From: Sphingobacteriales bacterium | GTDB lineage: Bacteria; Bacteroidota; Bacteroidia; Sphingobacteriales; Sphingobacteriaceae | Direction: 5' to 3' | Assembly: GCA_026390835.1 (NCBI GenBank) | Contig: JAPLFD010000016.1 | Span: 1 to 64,000, forward strand | DNA: 64,000 nucleotides | Part shown: positions 8,784 through 18,361 of the stretch, in pieces | How positions within the stretch are numbered: the first letter of the stretch is position 1 | Layout of the letters: every line of letters begins with the position of its first letter | Notes under the pieces: model-generated | The model's database searches: none | Told to the model about the DNA's origin: nothing | The model's input: only the letters and a program-made list of their open reading frames with translations | Made by a program: the position numbers and the translations under genes

Positions 8784-8842
8784 TGTGGGTTGCAGGTTGT
8801 GTGTTGTGGGGCTTACTTGCAACCCATAACTTACAACCCACA
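8784..8842. repeat. Imperfect REP-like palindrome between rpsB and tsf
   Basis: Arms 8784-8806 and 8820-8842 (23 nt each) pair imperfectly; the outer 9 bp TGTGGGTTG / CAACCCACA are perfect, and about five mismatches lie inside. Each arm itself repeats GGTTG/CAACC-type words. There is no T-run, so it is not a classic terminator. It looks like a dispersed intergenic element of the GGGTTGTAAGTT type, inserted in a conserved operon. Confidence 0.55.
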
Positions 8843-8872
8843 TGTATTTAAAACCTATTAAAAGAGAAAAAA

Positions 8873-9712
8873 ATGTCTACAGTACAAATTTCTGCAGCAG
8901 ATGTAAATAAACTACGTCAACAAACAGGCGCTGGCATGATGGATTGCAAAAAAGCTTTAGTAGAAGCAAACGGCGATTTTGATGCAGCTGTTGATTATTT
9001 ACGTAAAAAAGGAGCTAAAGTAGCCGCCAGCCGTTCAGACCGTGAGTCTAACGAAGGAGTAGTTATTGCTAAAACTACTGCCGATGGTAAAAGAGGTATT
9101 ATCGTTGAGGTAAACTGCGAAACAGATTTCGTAGCTAAAAATACCGACTTCATTGCCTTTGCAACTAGTATTGCCGATTTAGCCATTGCTAACAATCCGG
9201 TAAGCATTGAAGCGCTAACTGATTTAGAATTAAATGGCATTAAATTAGCCGATCAAATTTTAGATCAAACTGGTAAAATTGGCGAAAAAATTGGCGTATC
9301 TAAATACGAAGTAATAAGCGGCGAAAAAGTAGTAGCCTACATTCACGGAAACTACCGCTTAGGTGTATTGGTTTCTTTAAGCACTAACGTAGCCGATGCT
9401 GATGAAGCAGGAAAAGACGTTGCCATGCAAATTGCCGCCATGAATCCGGTTGCGCTTGATAAAGGTGATGTAGATTCCCGCACCATTGAACGTGAATTAG
9501 AAATTGCTAAAGATCAAATTCGTGCCGAAGGTAAACCAGAAGATATGGTAGAAAAAATTGCCGCCGGTAAATTAAATAAGTTCTACAAAGAATCAACCTT
9601 GTTAAACCAAGAGTTTGTAAAAGACTCATCAAAAACCGTTTCTCAATTCCTAGACGGGGTTTCGAAAGGATTAACCGTTGTAAGCTTTAAACGAGTACAA
9701 CTAGGTGCTTAA
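8873..9712 (+). CDS. tsf: Translation elongation factor Ts
   Basis: 279 residues, normal length. The N-terminal UBA-like domain has VNKLRQQTGAGMMDCKKAL; the core has the TDFVAKN motif (CETDFVAKNTDF), which contacts EF-Tu and promotes GDP release. It follows rpsB in the standard order, with the palindrome at 8784-8842 between them, and is closed by a strong terminator at 9715-9747, so pyrH is probably transcribed separately. Confidence 0.97.
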   Translation: MSTVQISAADVNKLRQQTGAGMMDCKKALVEANGDFDAAVDYLRKKGAKVAASRSDRESNEGVVIAKTTADGKRGIIVEVNCETDFVAKNTDFIAFATSIADLAIANNPVSIEALTDLELNGIKLADQILDQTGKIGEKIGVSKYEVISGEKVVAYIHGNYRLGVLVSLSTNVADADEAGKDVAMQIAAMNPVALDKGDVDSRTIERELEIAKDQIRAEGKPEDMVEKIAAGKLNKFYKESTLLNQEFVKDSSKTVSQFLDGVSKGLTVVSFKRVQLGA

Positions 9713-9714
9713 TT

Positions 9715-9747
9715 AAAAATCCCCCGAAAAATCGGGGGATTTTTTTT
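9715..9747 (+). terminator. Intrinsic terminator after tsf
   Basis: Perfect 9-bp stem ATCCCCCGA / TCGGGGGAT (9719-9727 with 9732-9740), loop AAAA, followed by seven T. Confidence 0.9.
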
Positions 9748-9775
9748 GATCATATTTTTCTATCGCTATTTTTTT

Positions 9776-9783
9776 TATTTTTG
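9776..9783 (+). promoter_or_regulatory. Probable -7 box of pyrH-frr
   Basis: TATTTTTG, an exact TAnnTTTG match 17 nt before the pyrH ATG and directly after the tsf terminator. No good TTTG lies at the expected upstream distance, so the call rests on the -7 box and context. Confidence 0.45.
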
Positions 9784-9800
9784 ACAAACCTCTCCAAGCA

Positions 9801-10505
9801 ATGAAATACAAACGTATCCTCCTAAAACTTAGCGGCGAAGCCTTAATGGGCGAAAAACAATACGGTATTGATATTGACCGTGTAGCCCAATATGCCAAAG
9901 ATATACAAGCCGTACACGCAGAAGGCATAGAAATTGCATTGGTAATTGGTGGTGGAAACATCTACAGAGGCCTTAGTGCCGAAAAAGCCGGAATGGATCG
10001 TGTACAGGCCGATTATATGGGGATGTTGGCTACTGTAATTAATAGCATGGCCCTGCAAGATGCACTCGAAAAAGTAGGTGTAAAAACCCGTTTACTTACC
10101 GCCATTAAAATGGAACAAATTTGCGAACCATTTATTCGTCGCAGAGCCGTACGCCACCTCGAAAAAGGACGTATTGTTATTTTTGGCGCCGGAACCGGTA
10201 ACCCCTACTTTACTACCGATACAGCCGCCTCCTTACGTGCCGTAGAAATTAATGCCGATGTGGTATTAAAAGGAACCCGAGTAGATGGTATTTACAGCGC
10301 CGACCCAGAAAAAGATACTACCGCTACCCGTTTCGATGAAATTAGTTTTGCCGATGTATACAGCAAAAACCTCAACGTGATGGATATGACGGCCTTTACC
10401 CTCTGCCAAGAAAATAATTTGCCCATTATTGTGTTTGATATGAACAAACCAGGTAACTTCTTAAAATTGGCCAAGGGCGAACCCATAGGAACTTTAGTGA
10501 AATAA
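9801..10505 (+). CDS. pyrH: Uridylate kinase (UMP kinase)
   Basis: 234 residues, normal for the bacterial hexameric UMP kinase of the amino-acid kinase fold. Motifs: [11 protein letters not shown] (phosphate-binding Lys), IGGGNIYRG, and [13 protein letters not shown]. It phosphorylates UMP to UDP for pyrimidine nucleotide synthesis and is usually regulated by GTP and UTP. frr follows after 17 nt and the two are likely one transcript. Confidence 0.96.
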   Translation: MKYKRILLKLSGEALMGEKQYGIDIDRVAQYAKDIQAVHAEGIEIALVIGGGNIYRGLSAEKAGMDRVQADYMGMLATVINSMALQDALEKVGVKTRLLTAIKMEQICEPFIRRRAVRHLEKGRIVIFGAGTGNPYFTTDTAASLRAVEINADVVLKGTRVDGIYSADPEKDTTATRFDEISFADVYSKNLNVMDMTAFTLCQENNLPIIVFDMNKPGNFLKLAKGEPIGTLVK

Positions 10506-10522
10506 TAAAAGATTGATAAATC

Positions 10523-11086
10523 ATGAGCGAACTCATTAAAAAACAATTAGAAGATGCCAAGGCCACTATGGACAAGGCAATCGATCATACCGAAGCAGAA
10601 TTAAGCAAAATTCGGGCAGGGAAGGCCACGCCCTCTATGTTAGATGGCTTGATGGTAGATTATTACGGTACCCCAACACCCTTGAGCCAAATAGGTACGG
10701 TAAACACCCCAGATGCCCGTACGTTGGTTATTCAGCCATGGGAAAAAAGCTTATTAGCGGTCATCGAAAAGTGTATTATGGAATCAAACTTGGGCTTAAA
10801 TCCACAAAATGATGGAAGCATTATCCGCTTAAACATACCGCCATTAACCGAAGAGCGTAGAAAAGACTTGGTAAAAAAGGTGAAAGAAGAAGCAGAAAAA
10901 GGGCGCATTGCCGTGCGCAATATTCGTAAAGATGCCAACGAAAAAATTAAAAAGTTAAAAGCCGAGGGCGTATCAGACGATGAGATTAAAGTAGGCGAAG
11001 CGGATGTTCAAAAATTAACCGATACCTATATAGCCAAGGTAGATGCGCATGCAGAAGCCAAAGAAAAAGATATCATGACGGTTTAA
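10523..11086 (+). CDS. frr: Ribosome recycling factor
   Basis: 187 residues, normal length. Signatures include LSKIRAGKATPSMLDGL, the LNIPPLTEERRKDLVKK segment and RNIRKDANEKIKKL. With EF-G it splits post-termination ribosomes. It is the last gene of the rpsB-tsf-pyrH-frr order typical of bacteria. A hairpin with a T-rich tail follows at 11108-11148. Confidence 0.97.
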   Translation: MSELIKKQLEDAKATMDKAIDHTEAELSKIRAGKATPSMLDGLMVDYYGTPTPLSQIGTVNTPDARTLVIQPWEKSLLAVIEKCIMESNLGLNPQNDGSIIRLNIPPLTEERRKDLVKKVKEEAEKGRIAVRNIRKDANEKIKKLKAEGVSDDEIKVGEADVQKLTDTYIAKVDAHAEAKEKDIMTV

Positions 11087-11107
11087 TAGCAATAAAAAAG
11101 TCATAAG

Positions 11108-11148
11108 CAAAGGGAATGGGGAAATACCTCGTTCCCTTTGTTATTTTT
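11108..11148 (+). terminator. Terminator-like hairpin after frr
   Basis: Stem CAAAGGGAA / TTCCCTTTG (11108-11116 with 11132-11140), a 15-nt loop, then TTATTTTT. The T-rich tail overlaps the TATTTTTG box (11142-11149) that probably drives the next gene. Confidence 0.65.
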
Positions 11149-11149
11149 G
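11142..11149 (+). promoter_or_regulatory. -7 box of the ABC exporter gene
   Basis: TATTTTTG, an exact TAnnTTTG match that ends 6 nt before the ATG at 11156, so the transcript would start at or near the start codon. Confidence 0.5.
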
Positions 11150-11155
11150 TAACAC

Positions 11156-12904
11156 ATGAATATATTACTGCAATATTTAAAAAATTATAAGGGTTTATTG
11201 GCGCTAGCACTTTTACTAGCCGCCCTCAATATGGTATTCTCCCTTCTCGATCCACATATTACGGGTAAAATAGTCGATAATTTTATCGAGAAACGGAGTA
11301 CGCTTGGTCGTTCGGAATTTATTGGTGGCATTTTACGCCTTATTGGCTTAGCCGTTGGTGCTGCCATGGTATCTAGAATTGCCAAGAATTTACAAGATTA
11401 TTATACCAATATTATTGTACAAAGGCTTGGTGCGCAATTGTATGCCGATGGTTTAAAACATTCCTTAGAATTACCTTACCAAACCTTCGAAGACCAACGC
11501 AGTGGCGAAACACTAGGTATCTTACAAAAAGTACGTACCGATACCGAACGCTTTATTACTGCCTTTATCAGTATTTTGTTTATCAGTTTGGTGGGGATGA
11601 TTTTTGTGGTGGTATATTCCCTAAACGTAAGCTATAAAGTAACACTGGTTTATTTTGCCGCTGTTCCGGTAATTGCCATAACCAGCTGGTTATTGAGCCG
11701 TAAAATTAAAACAGTACAAAAAAACATTGTAAAAGAAACCACCGGATTGGCAGGCTCTACCACCGAATCGCTACGCAATATTGAATTGGTAAAAAGCTTG
11801 GGTTTAGCCAATCAAGAAATAGAACGATTAAATGCTACCACCTATAAAATTTTAGGCCTAGAGCTCAAGAAAATTAAATACGTACGCAGCATGTCGTTCT
11901 TACAAGGCACTACCGTAAATTTTGTGCGTAGCGCCATGGTGGTGGTGCTTATGATTTTAATTTTTGATCAAGAAATATCACCAGGTAAATATTTTACTTT
12001 CTTATTTTATTCCTTCTTTTTATTTAACCCTTTACAAGAACTAGGCAATGTAATTGTAGCCTGGCGGGAAGCAGAGGTGTCACTCACTAATTTTAACCGG
12101 ATTTTGAGCATGCCTAAAGAGGCAAAACCAACCAAACCGAAAGCATTAGGGCCTATTGATACCCTGGCTTTTGATAAGGTGAGCTTTAAGCATTTAACGG
12201 CCAACCGAAATGCCTTAACCGAAATTTCGTTTAGTACAAAAGTGGGTGAAACTATTGCCTTTGTTGGACCATCGGGGTCTGGAAAAACCACCTTGGTGAA
12301 ATTATTGGTGGGTTTATATCAGCCTTTAAGCGGAGAGATTTTGTATAATAAACACGCCAGTAGCGCCATTGATTTGGATGAATTAAGAGAGAAAATTGGT
12401 TTTGTTACGCAAGACACGCAATTATTTTCGGGTACAATTAGAGAAAACCTATTGTTTGTACGCCCCACTGCCACCGATGAGGAATGCATGGATGTATTAC
12501 ATAAAGCAGCTTGTGAAAATTTATTAGCTAGAGCAAGTAAAGGCCTCGATACGGTAATTGGCGAAGGTGGTGTAAAAGTTTCTGGTGGAGAAAAACAACG
12601 TTTGTCTATTGCACGGGCCTTGTTGCGCCAACCCGATATTTTAGTATTTGATGAGGCTACTTCTTCTTTAGATTCGTTAACGGAAGAAGAAATTACGGTA
12701 ACCATCCGCGATGTTTCGGTATTAAAAAATCACATTACCATTCTAATTGCACACCGTTTGTCTACCATTATGCACGCAGATCGCATTTACGTACTCGAAA
12801 AAGGGCAGATTGTAGAATCGGGTAAGCATAAGGAATTATTGGAAGAGAAAGGCTTGTATTACGCGATGTGGCGGCAACAAATTGGGGAAAACACCCTAGC
12901 ATAA
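11156..12904 (+). CDS. ABC exporter (fused permease and ATPase half-transporter)
   Basis: 582 residues in the usual exporter order: about six membrane helices in residues 1-310, then a nucleotide-binding domain. Walker A is GPSGSGKTT (about 370), the signature is VSGGEKQR and Walker B is ILVFDEATSSLD, followed by the H-loop AHRLS. It would work as a homodimer or with a partner, moving a lipid, peptide or drug; the substrate cannot be told from sequence. It stands alone between its own -7 box and a bidirectional terminator. Confidence 0.92.
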   Translation: MNILLQYLKNYKGLLALALLLAALNMVFSLLDPHITGKIVDNFIEKRSTLGRSEFIGGILRLIGLAVGAAMVSRIAKNLQDYYTNIIVQRLGAQLYADGLKHSLELPYQTFEDQRSGETLGILQKVRTDTERFITAFISILFISLVGMIFVVVYSLNVSYKVTLVYFAAVPVIAITSWLLSRKIKTVQKNIVKETTGLAGSTTESLRNIELVKSLGLANQEIERLNATTYKILGLELKKIKYVRSMSFLQGTTVNFVRSAMVVVLMILIFDQEISPGKYFTFLFYSFFLFNPLQELGNVIVAWREAEVSLTNFNRILSMPKEAKPTKPKALGPIDTLAFDKVSFKHLTANRNALTEISFSTKVGETIAFVGPSGSGKTTLVKLLVGLYQPLSGEILYNKHASSAIDLDELREKIGFVTQDTQLFSGTIRENLLFVRPTATDEECMDVLHKAACENLLARASKGLDTVIGEGGVKVSGGEKQRLSIARALLRQPDILVFDEATSSLDSLTEEEITVTIRDVSVLKNHITILIAHRLSTIMHADRIYVLEKGQIVESGKHKELLEEKGLYYAMWRQQIGENTLA

Positions 12905-12937
12905 AAAAAGCCCTCCAAACTAGGAGGGCTTTTTTTA
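12903..12937. terminator. Bidirectional intrinsic terminator
   Basis: AAAAAAAGCCCTCC (12903-12916), loop AAACTA, then GGAGGGCTTTTTTT (12923-12936). It serves the exporter gene and the convergent protease gene, overlapping the exporter stop codon. Confidence 0.9.
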
Positions 12938-15076
12938 TTACTTTTTAAGGGAGATAAAATCGGCGATGATTTTTAAACTCTCGTCCTGTATAAAATCAAA
13001 CTCGTCGGAAGGTTTCACCTCTCCTTTTTTCAAAGGAGCTAAACCTCGGCTTGCTCTTCGTTTATTCTCACGAGCTAAATTTTTGGCCTCTTGTGCATCC
13101 CGATCAGCTTTCAGAGTGGCTTCGTTCACAGAAACACTGGTTTCGGCATCACGCTTTCTAAAGTTGGCAATATCGTCTAATAAATAGGTGTATTCATCCG
13201 AAGATTTCATACGCTGTTCGTGCAATTTAACTAAGCTTGTATTCACTGAAGTTAAATTAGCAACAGGGCTGTATTTAGAGGGCTTCACCGTATCCCAAGG
13301 AAGGGCGGCAGGTTCTGCACTTTCTCCGTATTTATCCGCTGGGTAAACCATCGGGAATTGAATATCGGGTAGTACGCCTTTATGCTGGGTGCTGCTACCA
13401 TTCACTCGGTAAAATTTGGCCATGGTTAAATTAATTTGACCAAATTGAGGTGCATTTTGACGAGCTACCGTACCATTTTTACCGTTTTCTTCCTGTTTTT
13501 CATTCAATAGCATCAACTTATCGGTAGTGCTAATAATTTTAGAAACATCGATAGTGGATTGAACGGTTCCCTTACCATAGGTTTGAGTACCAATAATTAC
13601 GCCGCGACCATAATCTTGTATGGCGCCAGCAAAAATTTCTGAAGCAGATGCGCTAAAGCGATCTACCATAACGGCTAATGGACCATCATAAGCTATAGTG
13701 GGATTTTCATCATTATTAATTTCTACTCCACGACGATCTTTTACCTGCACTACCGGACCGCTTTTAATAAACAAACCGGTTAGTTCAATGGCTTCTAATA
13801 AAGATCCACCTCCATTAGAACGCAAATCAATAATTACTCCATCAACTTTCTGAGCTTTTAGGGTATCTAACAAGAGTTTCACATCTCTTGTGGTCGATTT
13901 GTAATTGGGATCTCCAGCTTGGTAGGCTTTAAAATCTGCATAAAATGCCGGCACTTCAATAACACCAATTTTTAAGGTTTTTGTTCCCGATTTTACCGTT
14001 TTAATACTTTTTTTAGCCGATTGATCTTCTAAAATGATTTTATCTCGAAGCAATTCTATGATCACTGGTTTAGCACTTAGCTCTTGCCCAGCAGGAATAA
14101 CTTTTAAACGTACCAAAGTGCCTTTTGGGCCTTTAATTTTAGATACGGTATTTTCAATTCTCCACCCTATCACATCCACAAATTCACCATCTTTACCTTG
14201 AGCAACGGCTACAATACGATCGTTTACATTAAGGATTTTAGCTTTGAACGCCGGGCCACCGGCCATCACCTCAATTACTTTCACCACCTCATTATCCACT
14301 TGTAGTCGGGCACCAATACCCTCGTAGGTACGGGCCATATCTTCGTTAAACTCTTGCGCCCGAATAGGCACAAAGTAATTGGTATGTGGATCTATGGTTT
14401 CGGTGAAGGCATTCATGATCAACTGATAAACATCTTGGTTATTGGTTTTAGTAGCCTGAGAAACCAAGTTATCGTAGCGTTGTTTTAGTGTTTGAAGATT
14501 TTTAGCCGCATCGCCACCGGCCATTTTAAGATTTAATAAATCGTATTTTACACGAAGTGCCCACACCTTATCGGCTTCTTCAGTGCTGCTAAACCAAGCT
14601 AATTTCTCACGATCGTAGGGGTAGCTCTCATTTGCAGTAAAATCAATGGGTTGATTCATTTTACCAAGTGCAAACCGAAGGCGCTCGTTGTAACGTTTCT
14701 GAAAAACATTAAATATGTAAAAGGGTACACTTAAATCTCCAGCCTTTAGATCATCGTCAAACGTACTGCGGTACTGATTAAAATCGTCTATATCTGCTTT
14801 AACAAAATAATTTCGGCCAGCATCTAAACTTTTTAGGTAGGTATCGAATATAATAGTAGATATGGAATCGTTTAGTGCTACTTGTTTGTAGTGGTAATTT
14901 TCTAGTAAAGCGGCTAATTCTTTAGTAACTACGGCCTGCTGTGCATCGGGTTTTAAATTAAAAGATCCTGGTACCTCAACTTTTACCCTCGGATCGGCGG
15001 TACAGGCTAAACTGGCAGCAATAAATAGTCCTAAAAATATTTTTTTAAGCATTTCTTTAAATTTTTTAATTGTCAT
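12938..15076 (-). CDS. prc: Carboxy-terminal processing protease (tail-specific, S41 family)
   Basis: 712 residues, close to Prc/Tsp of Escherichia coli (about 680). The N-terminus (LKKIFLGLFIAASLAC) is a signal sequence ending in Cys, so it may be a lipoprotein. A PDZ domain spans about 240-340 (IGARLQVDNEVVKVIEVMAG). The S41 domain has the catalytic Ser in FSASASEIFAGA and Lys in YGKGTVQ, plus the substrate-pocket stretch VIIDLRSNGGG. The C-terminus is the charged Prc-specific extension. It degrades periplasmic proteins by their C-termini. The start could also be the ATG at 15052. It is transcribed alone, downstream of a TPR gene on the same strand. Confidence 0.92.
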   Translation of the reverse strand: MTIKKFKEMLKKIFLGLFIAASLACTADPRVKVEVPGSFNLKPDAQQAVVTKELAALLENYHYKQVALNDSISTIIFDTYLKSLDAGRNYFVKADIDDFNQYRSTFDDDLKAGDLSVPFYIFNVFQKRYNERLRFALGKMNQPIDFTANESYPYDREKLAWFSSTEEADKVWALRVKYDLLNLKMAGGDAAKNLQTLKQRYDNLVSQATKTNNQDVYQLIMNAFTETIDPHTNYFVPIRAQEFNEDMARTYEGIGARLQVDNEVVKVIEVMAGGPAFKAKILNVNDRIVAVAQGKDGEFVDVIGWRIENTVSKIKGPKGTLVRLKVIPAGQELSAKPVIIELLRDKIILEDQSAKKSIKTVKSGTKTLKIGVIEVPAFYADFKAYQAGDPNYKSTTRDVKLLLDTLKAQKVDGVIIDLRSNGGGSLLEAIELTGLFIKSGPVVQVKDRRGVEINNDENPTIAYDGPLAVMVDRFSASASEIFAGAIQDYGRGVIIGTQTYGKGTVQSTIDVSKIISTTDKLMLLNEKQEENGKNGTVARQNAPQFGQINLTMAKFYRVNGSSTQHKGVLPDIQFPMVYPADKYGESAEPAALPWDTVKPSKYSPVANLTSVNTSLVKLHEQRMKSSDEYTYLLDDIANFRKRDAETSVSVNEATLKADRDAQEAKNLARENKRRASRGLAPLKKGEVKPSDEFDFIQDESLKIIADFISLKK

Positions 15077-15161
15077 ATATACCCCGAATAATTATTTGGA
15101 GGCCTTAAGATACAGACAAAATATGTGGTTTTTTGTTAAAAATACTAAAATTAGCTAGCTG

Positions 15162-16145
15162 CTATAATCCGGGGTTCAGCAAAATGTCTTTTAGCTGGAT
15201 ATACTCTGTGCTGTATTGAACTACCTTATCGGCATTACCCAGGGCTGTATATGTTTGTTCGAGTTTATATTTCAGCAACAATAACAAAGGTAACTCATGA
15301 GCTTGAATGGCTACCCATTCAGCAGCACGCAAGTCTTTAATGGCGGGCTCAAAATCAGTTAACGCACATTTAAAATCTGCCAAAGCGATGTTAGCTAAAA
15401 TGATTCCTCTAGCATCGTTTTTTTGTTTAGCTAGTGTTAACGATTGTAAATAAAACCACTTGGCTTGCACAAATAATTCCTGAACTTCATAGGCATAGGC
15501 CAATTCTCTATAACATAAAATAAGTGGGCCTTTATCTTTTAATTTACTCACTAAAGGCAAGGCATTTTTTAACAAATAGGCTTCTGCAAGTACACCATCA
15601 CCTTGTTCGGAAGCAAGCTTACCCAATTGAATGTATGTTTGTGCCTTAAGTATTGTACTGTTCGTGGTAATGGCACTAGCTAAAATTTGTTTTTGATAGC
15701 CAATTGCTTGGGTATAGTGGCCCTTTAACGCATATAAACTACTCAGTTGCGTGGCAAGGCCACTGCTTAAAGACGAAACATTTTTCACAATATTCCAGGT
15801 TGCTAGGTTTTCAAATAAACTGATACTGGCGTCTATATTCCCGGCTAAGGCGTGATGAAAGGCAGCATTAAGCTTGGTTTGTTGGGCAACATTCCAGTTC
15901 GTACTAATGGCTTTAAATTCCTGATTAAATTGGTTGGTTTGAGTAATAAACTCGGTGCGTTTTAAGTAATTTTGAACATCAACCGGATCGGTATCTAAAC
16001 CCACTCGTAATAAGAAATAAGATTTTAAACCCGTGGTATGGGTAGAATCCGATTTATTTTGTGCGGATATCCTTGAAGGCATCAACAAAAAACCCAGTAA
16101 TACAAAGTTTAGTATAAAGCTATAGTTGTTTGTTGGTCTTTTCAT
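15162..16145 (-). CDS. Secreted TPR-repeat protein, unknown function (327 aa)
   Basis: Starts MKRPTNNYSFILNFVLLGFL and continues to a signal-peptide end at SRISAQ. The frame is open upstream to 16277, but that would overlap rarA on the other strand and lacks a signal start, so 16145 is preferred. The mature part is all helical, with repeated Ala/Leu/Tyr-rich units (for example LASEQGDGVLAEAYLLKNAL and YAYEVQELFVQAKWFYLQSL), typical of tetratricopeptide repeats at about 110-310. It probably acts as a periplasmic scaffold; resemblance to the N-terminal TPR sensor part of Bacteroidota kinases is possible, but no kinase domain is attached. Confidence 0.75.
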   Translation of the reverse strand: MKRPTNNYSFILNFVLLGFLLMPSRISAQNKSDSTHTTGLKSYFLLRVGLDTDPVDVQNYLKRTEFITQTNQFNQEFKAISTNWNVAQQTKLNAAFHHALAGNIDASISLFENLATWNIVKNVSSLSSGLATQLSSLYALKGHYTQAIGYQKQILASAITTNSTILKAQTYIQLGKLASEQGDGVLAEAYLLKNALPLVSKLKDKGPLILCYRELAYAYEVQELFVQAKWFYLQSLTLAKQKNDARGIILANIALADFKCALTDFEPAIKDLRAAEWVAIQAHELPLLLLLKYKLEQTYTALGNADKVVQYSTEYIQLKDILLNPGL

Positions 16146-16198
16146 AGGGTGTACGGTATTACTACGTGGTAATTTACTATTAAATTTTAACAGCATTT

Positions 16199-16206
16199 TA
16201 AATTTG
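16199..16206 (+). promoter_or_regulatory. -7 box of rarA
   Basis: TAAATTTG, an exact TAnnTTTG match 15 nt before the rarA ATG, in the gap between divergent genes. Confidence 0.5.
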
Positions 16207-16221
16207 ATGATATTGTAGCCT

Positions 16222-17505
16222 ATGTTAGCAAACACCCCGCCCTTGGCAGAACGCATGCGGCCGCAAAGCCTCGACACCTATATTGGCCAACAACACTTGG
16301 TGGGCAGTGGCGGTGTATTACGCAAAGCCATTGAATTGGGGAGCATCCCTTCTTTATTGCTTTGGGGACCTCCCGGTGTAGGCAAAACAACCTTAGCTCT
16401 AATTATCTCTAAACAGCTTAAACGTCCGTTTTTTAGTTTAAGTGCCATTAATGCTGGGGTTAAAGATATTCGGGCAATTATTGATGAGGCTATCGAATTA
16501 AAAAAGCAAAATAAAGCTTTACCCATTTTATTTATTGATGAGATTCACCGCTTCTCTAAATCGCAACAAGACTCTTTATTAGGCGCAGTGGAAAGTGGCA
16601 TTATTACCTTAATTGGTGCCACTACAGAAAACCCCTCTTTCGAAGTAATTTCTGCCTTACTATCTAGGTGCCAAGTATATGTTTTACAACAATTAAGCAG
16701 CGATGAATTGGTGGCATTGGTAGAACAAGCCATTACACAGGATGAGCTGCTGCAAAGAAAGAAAATACACATTGTGGAGCAGGATGCATTACTCCGTTTA
16801 TCGGGTGGCGATGGGCGTAAATTATTAAACGTATTGGAATTGGTAGTGCAAACGGTAGATAAGGCCGAAATAAGCATTACCAATGAGGTAGTGTTGCAAC
16901 AAGTGCAGCAGCACCTTGCTATGTACGATAAGACCGGGGAGCAGCACTACGATATCATATCGGCTTTCATAAAATCTATTCGGGGTAGCGATCCTAATGC
17001 CGCAGTGTATTGGTTAGCTCGTATGATAGCCGGCGGAGAAGAGCCCGGATTTATAGCACGGCGCTTGCTTATTTTAGCTTCAGAAGATATTGGGAACGCC
17101 AATCCTAATGCGCTTTTATTGGCAAAAACATGTTTTGATGCCGTTCATGTAATTGGTTGGCCCGAATCGAGAATTATTTTATCGCAAACGGTTACCTATT
17201 TGGCTTCTTCGGCTAAAAGCAACGCAAGTTATGAAGCCATTGGTAAGGCGCAGGAGATGGTAAAAAAGTACGGCGATTTGTCGGTTCCTTTACATTTACG
17301 CAATGCCCCTACCAGCCTTATGAAAAACCTCGATTATGGGAAAGGATATAAATATGCCCATAGTTATGAGGGAAATTTTGCAGAGCAAGAATTCTTCCCG
17401 GAGCAACTTTGCGGTACCACGCTTTTCATTCCAGGAGAAAACCAAGCTGAAGCGAAACTCCGAGAATTTCTTAAAGCCCGTTGGAAAGATAAATACGGCT
17501 ATTAA
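16222..17505 (+). CDS. rarA: Replication-associated recombination protein A (AAA+ ATPase)
   Basis: 427 residues, normal length. Starts PPLAERMRPQSLDTYIGQQHL, the RarA/MgsA/WRNIP1 signature. Walker A is GPPGVGKTTLA, Walker B is ILFIDEIHRFSKSQQD, sensor 1 is GATTENPSFEV. The C-terminal part (DPNAAVYWLARMIAGGEEPGFIARRL) is the tetramerisation domain. It works with clamp loader and SSB at stalled replication forks. Its stop overlaps the stop of the convergent LytTR regulator gene by 4 nt (TTAA). Confidence 0.95.
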   Translation: MLANTPPLAERMRPQSLDTYIGQQHLVGSGGVLRKAIELGSIPSLLLWGPPGVGKTTLALIISKQLKRPFFSLSAINAGVKDIRAIIDEAIELKKQNKALPILFIDEIHRFSKSQQDSLLGAVESGIITLIGATTENPSFEVISALLSRCQVYVLQQLSSDELVALVEQAITQDELLQRKKIHIVEQDALLRLSGGDGRKLLNVLELVVQTVDKAEISITNEVVLQQVQQHLAMYDKTGEQHYDIISAFIKSIRGSDPNAAVYWLARMIAGGEEPGFIARRLLILASEDIGNANPNALLLAKTCFDAVHVIGWPESRIILSQTVTYLASSAKSNASYEAIGKAQEMVKKYGDLSVPLHLRNAPTSLMKNLDYGKGYKYAHSYEGNFAEQEFFPEQLCGTTLFIPGENQAEAKLREFLKARWKDKYGY

Positions 17506-18257
17506 ATATTAAAACGCTCTCTTAGGTTACTACTATAAGACCGGCTAGAATTCAACCGAGTAGCAATTTTATCTTTCAGGGTAAATACTAATGAGCCATT
17601 AAAACTTTTTCGTATTTCTCTAATAGATTCGATATTGAGGATAAAACTCCGGTGAACACGTACAAAATGATCTGGCAAATTTTGCTCTAAATGATTCAAT
17701 GTAAAATCTGTTAAATGACTTAATCCTTCGAGATCGTGCAAAAAAACGTACTTATCTTCGGCTTCAATAAATGCAATATCTTCGAGTTTAACCAGCATAA
17801 TTTTGTCGCCTAGGTGAACGGTAATGGTTTTAATTTCTGCTTTAGGTTTAATGCTATCAATTAAACTTTGTAATACATGAAGGTCTGGTGTAAATGCCGT
17901 TGCACTTTGTAATTTATGAACTGTTAAATCTAACCGTTCTTTCTCAATTGGTTTCAATAAGTAATCGATAGAATTTTCTTCAAAAGCCTTAATAGCATAC
18001 TGATCAAAAGCTGTTGTAAAAATTACCTTGGGGTGGTGCATCACTAAGCGCAACATTTCAAAACCGTTCATCACGGGCATCTCAATATCTAAAAAAATAA
18101 CATCGGGCTTAAGTGATTCAATCAGCTCTAGGCCTTCTCTTCCATTAGATGCTTCTGCAACTACATCAAATAGTTGATACGTGCCCAATAGTCTTTTTAA
18201 ACGTTGAAGGCCTATGACCTCATCGTCAATAATAATGGTTTTTAAGAGCGTACTCAT
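17502..18257 (-). CDS. LytTR-family response regulator
   Basis: 251 residues: receiver domain 1-120 with the acidic pair DDE at 11-13, phospho-Asp57 in FLDIEMPVMNG and Lys in YLLKPIEKE, then a LytTR DNA-binding domain at about 145-248 (IAFIEAEDKYVFLHDLEG, then VRVHRSFILNIESIREI). It is probably activated by one or both LytS-type kinases encoded upstream on the same strand (the gap to the nearest is 104 nt). Such pairs in Bacteroidota often control surface polysaccharide or growth-phase genes, but the target here is unknown. Confidence 0.9.
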   Translation of the reverse strand: MSTLLKTIIIDDEVIGLQRLKRLLGTYQLFDVVAEASNGREGLELIESLKPDVIFLDIEMPVMNGFEMLRLVMHHPKVIFTTAFDQYAIKAFEENSIDYLLKPIEKERLDLTVHKLQSATAFTPDLHVLQSLIDSIKPKAEIKTITVHLGDKIMLVKLEDIAFIEAEDKYVFLHDLEGLSHLTDFTLNHLEQNLPDHFVRVHRSFILNIESIREIRKSFNGSLVFTLKDKIATRLNSSRSYSSNLRERFNI

Positions 18258-18361
18258 AATGCAGGGGGTTTAAAATTGGTATACAGGTTAAATAGTATCA
18301 AATGGTTTGCCAAACAGATGCTAGTTATATCCGAAGTAAACAAACTATAGGTTATTTTGGT

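Noticed and set aside
16146-16277. N-terminal extension of the TPR protein
   Set aside because: It overlaps the rarA start, and the signal peptide begins at 16145.
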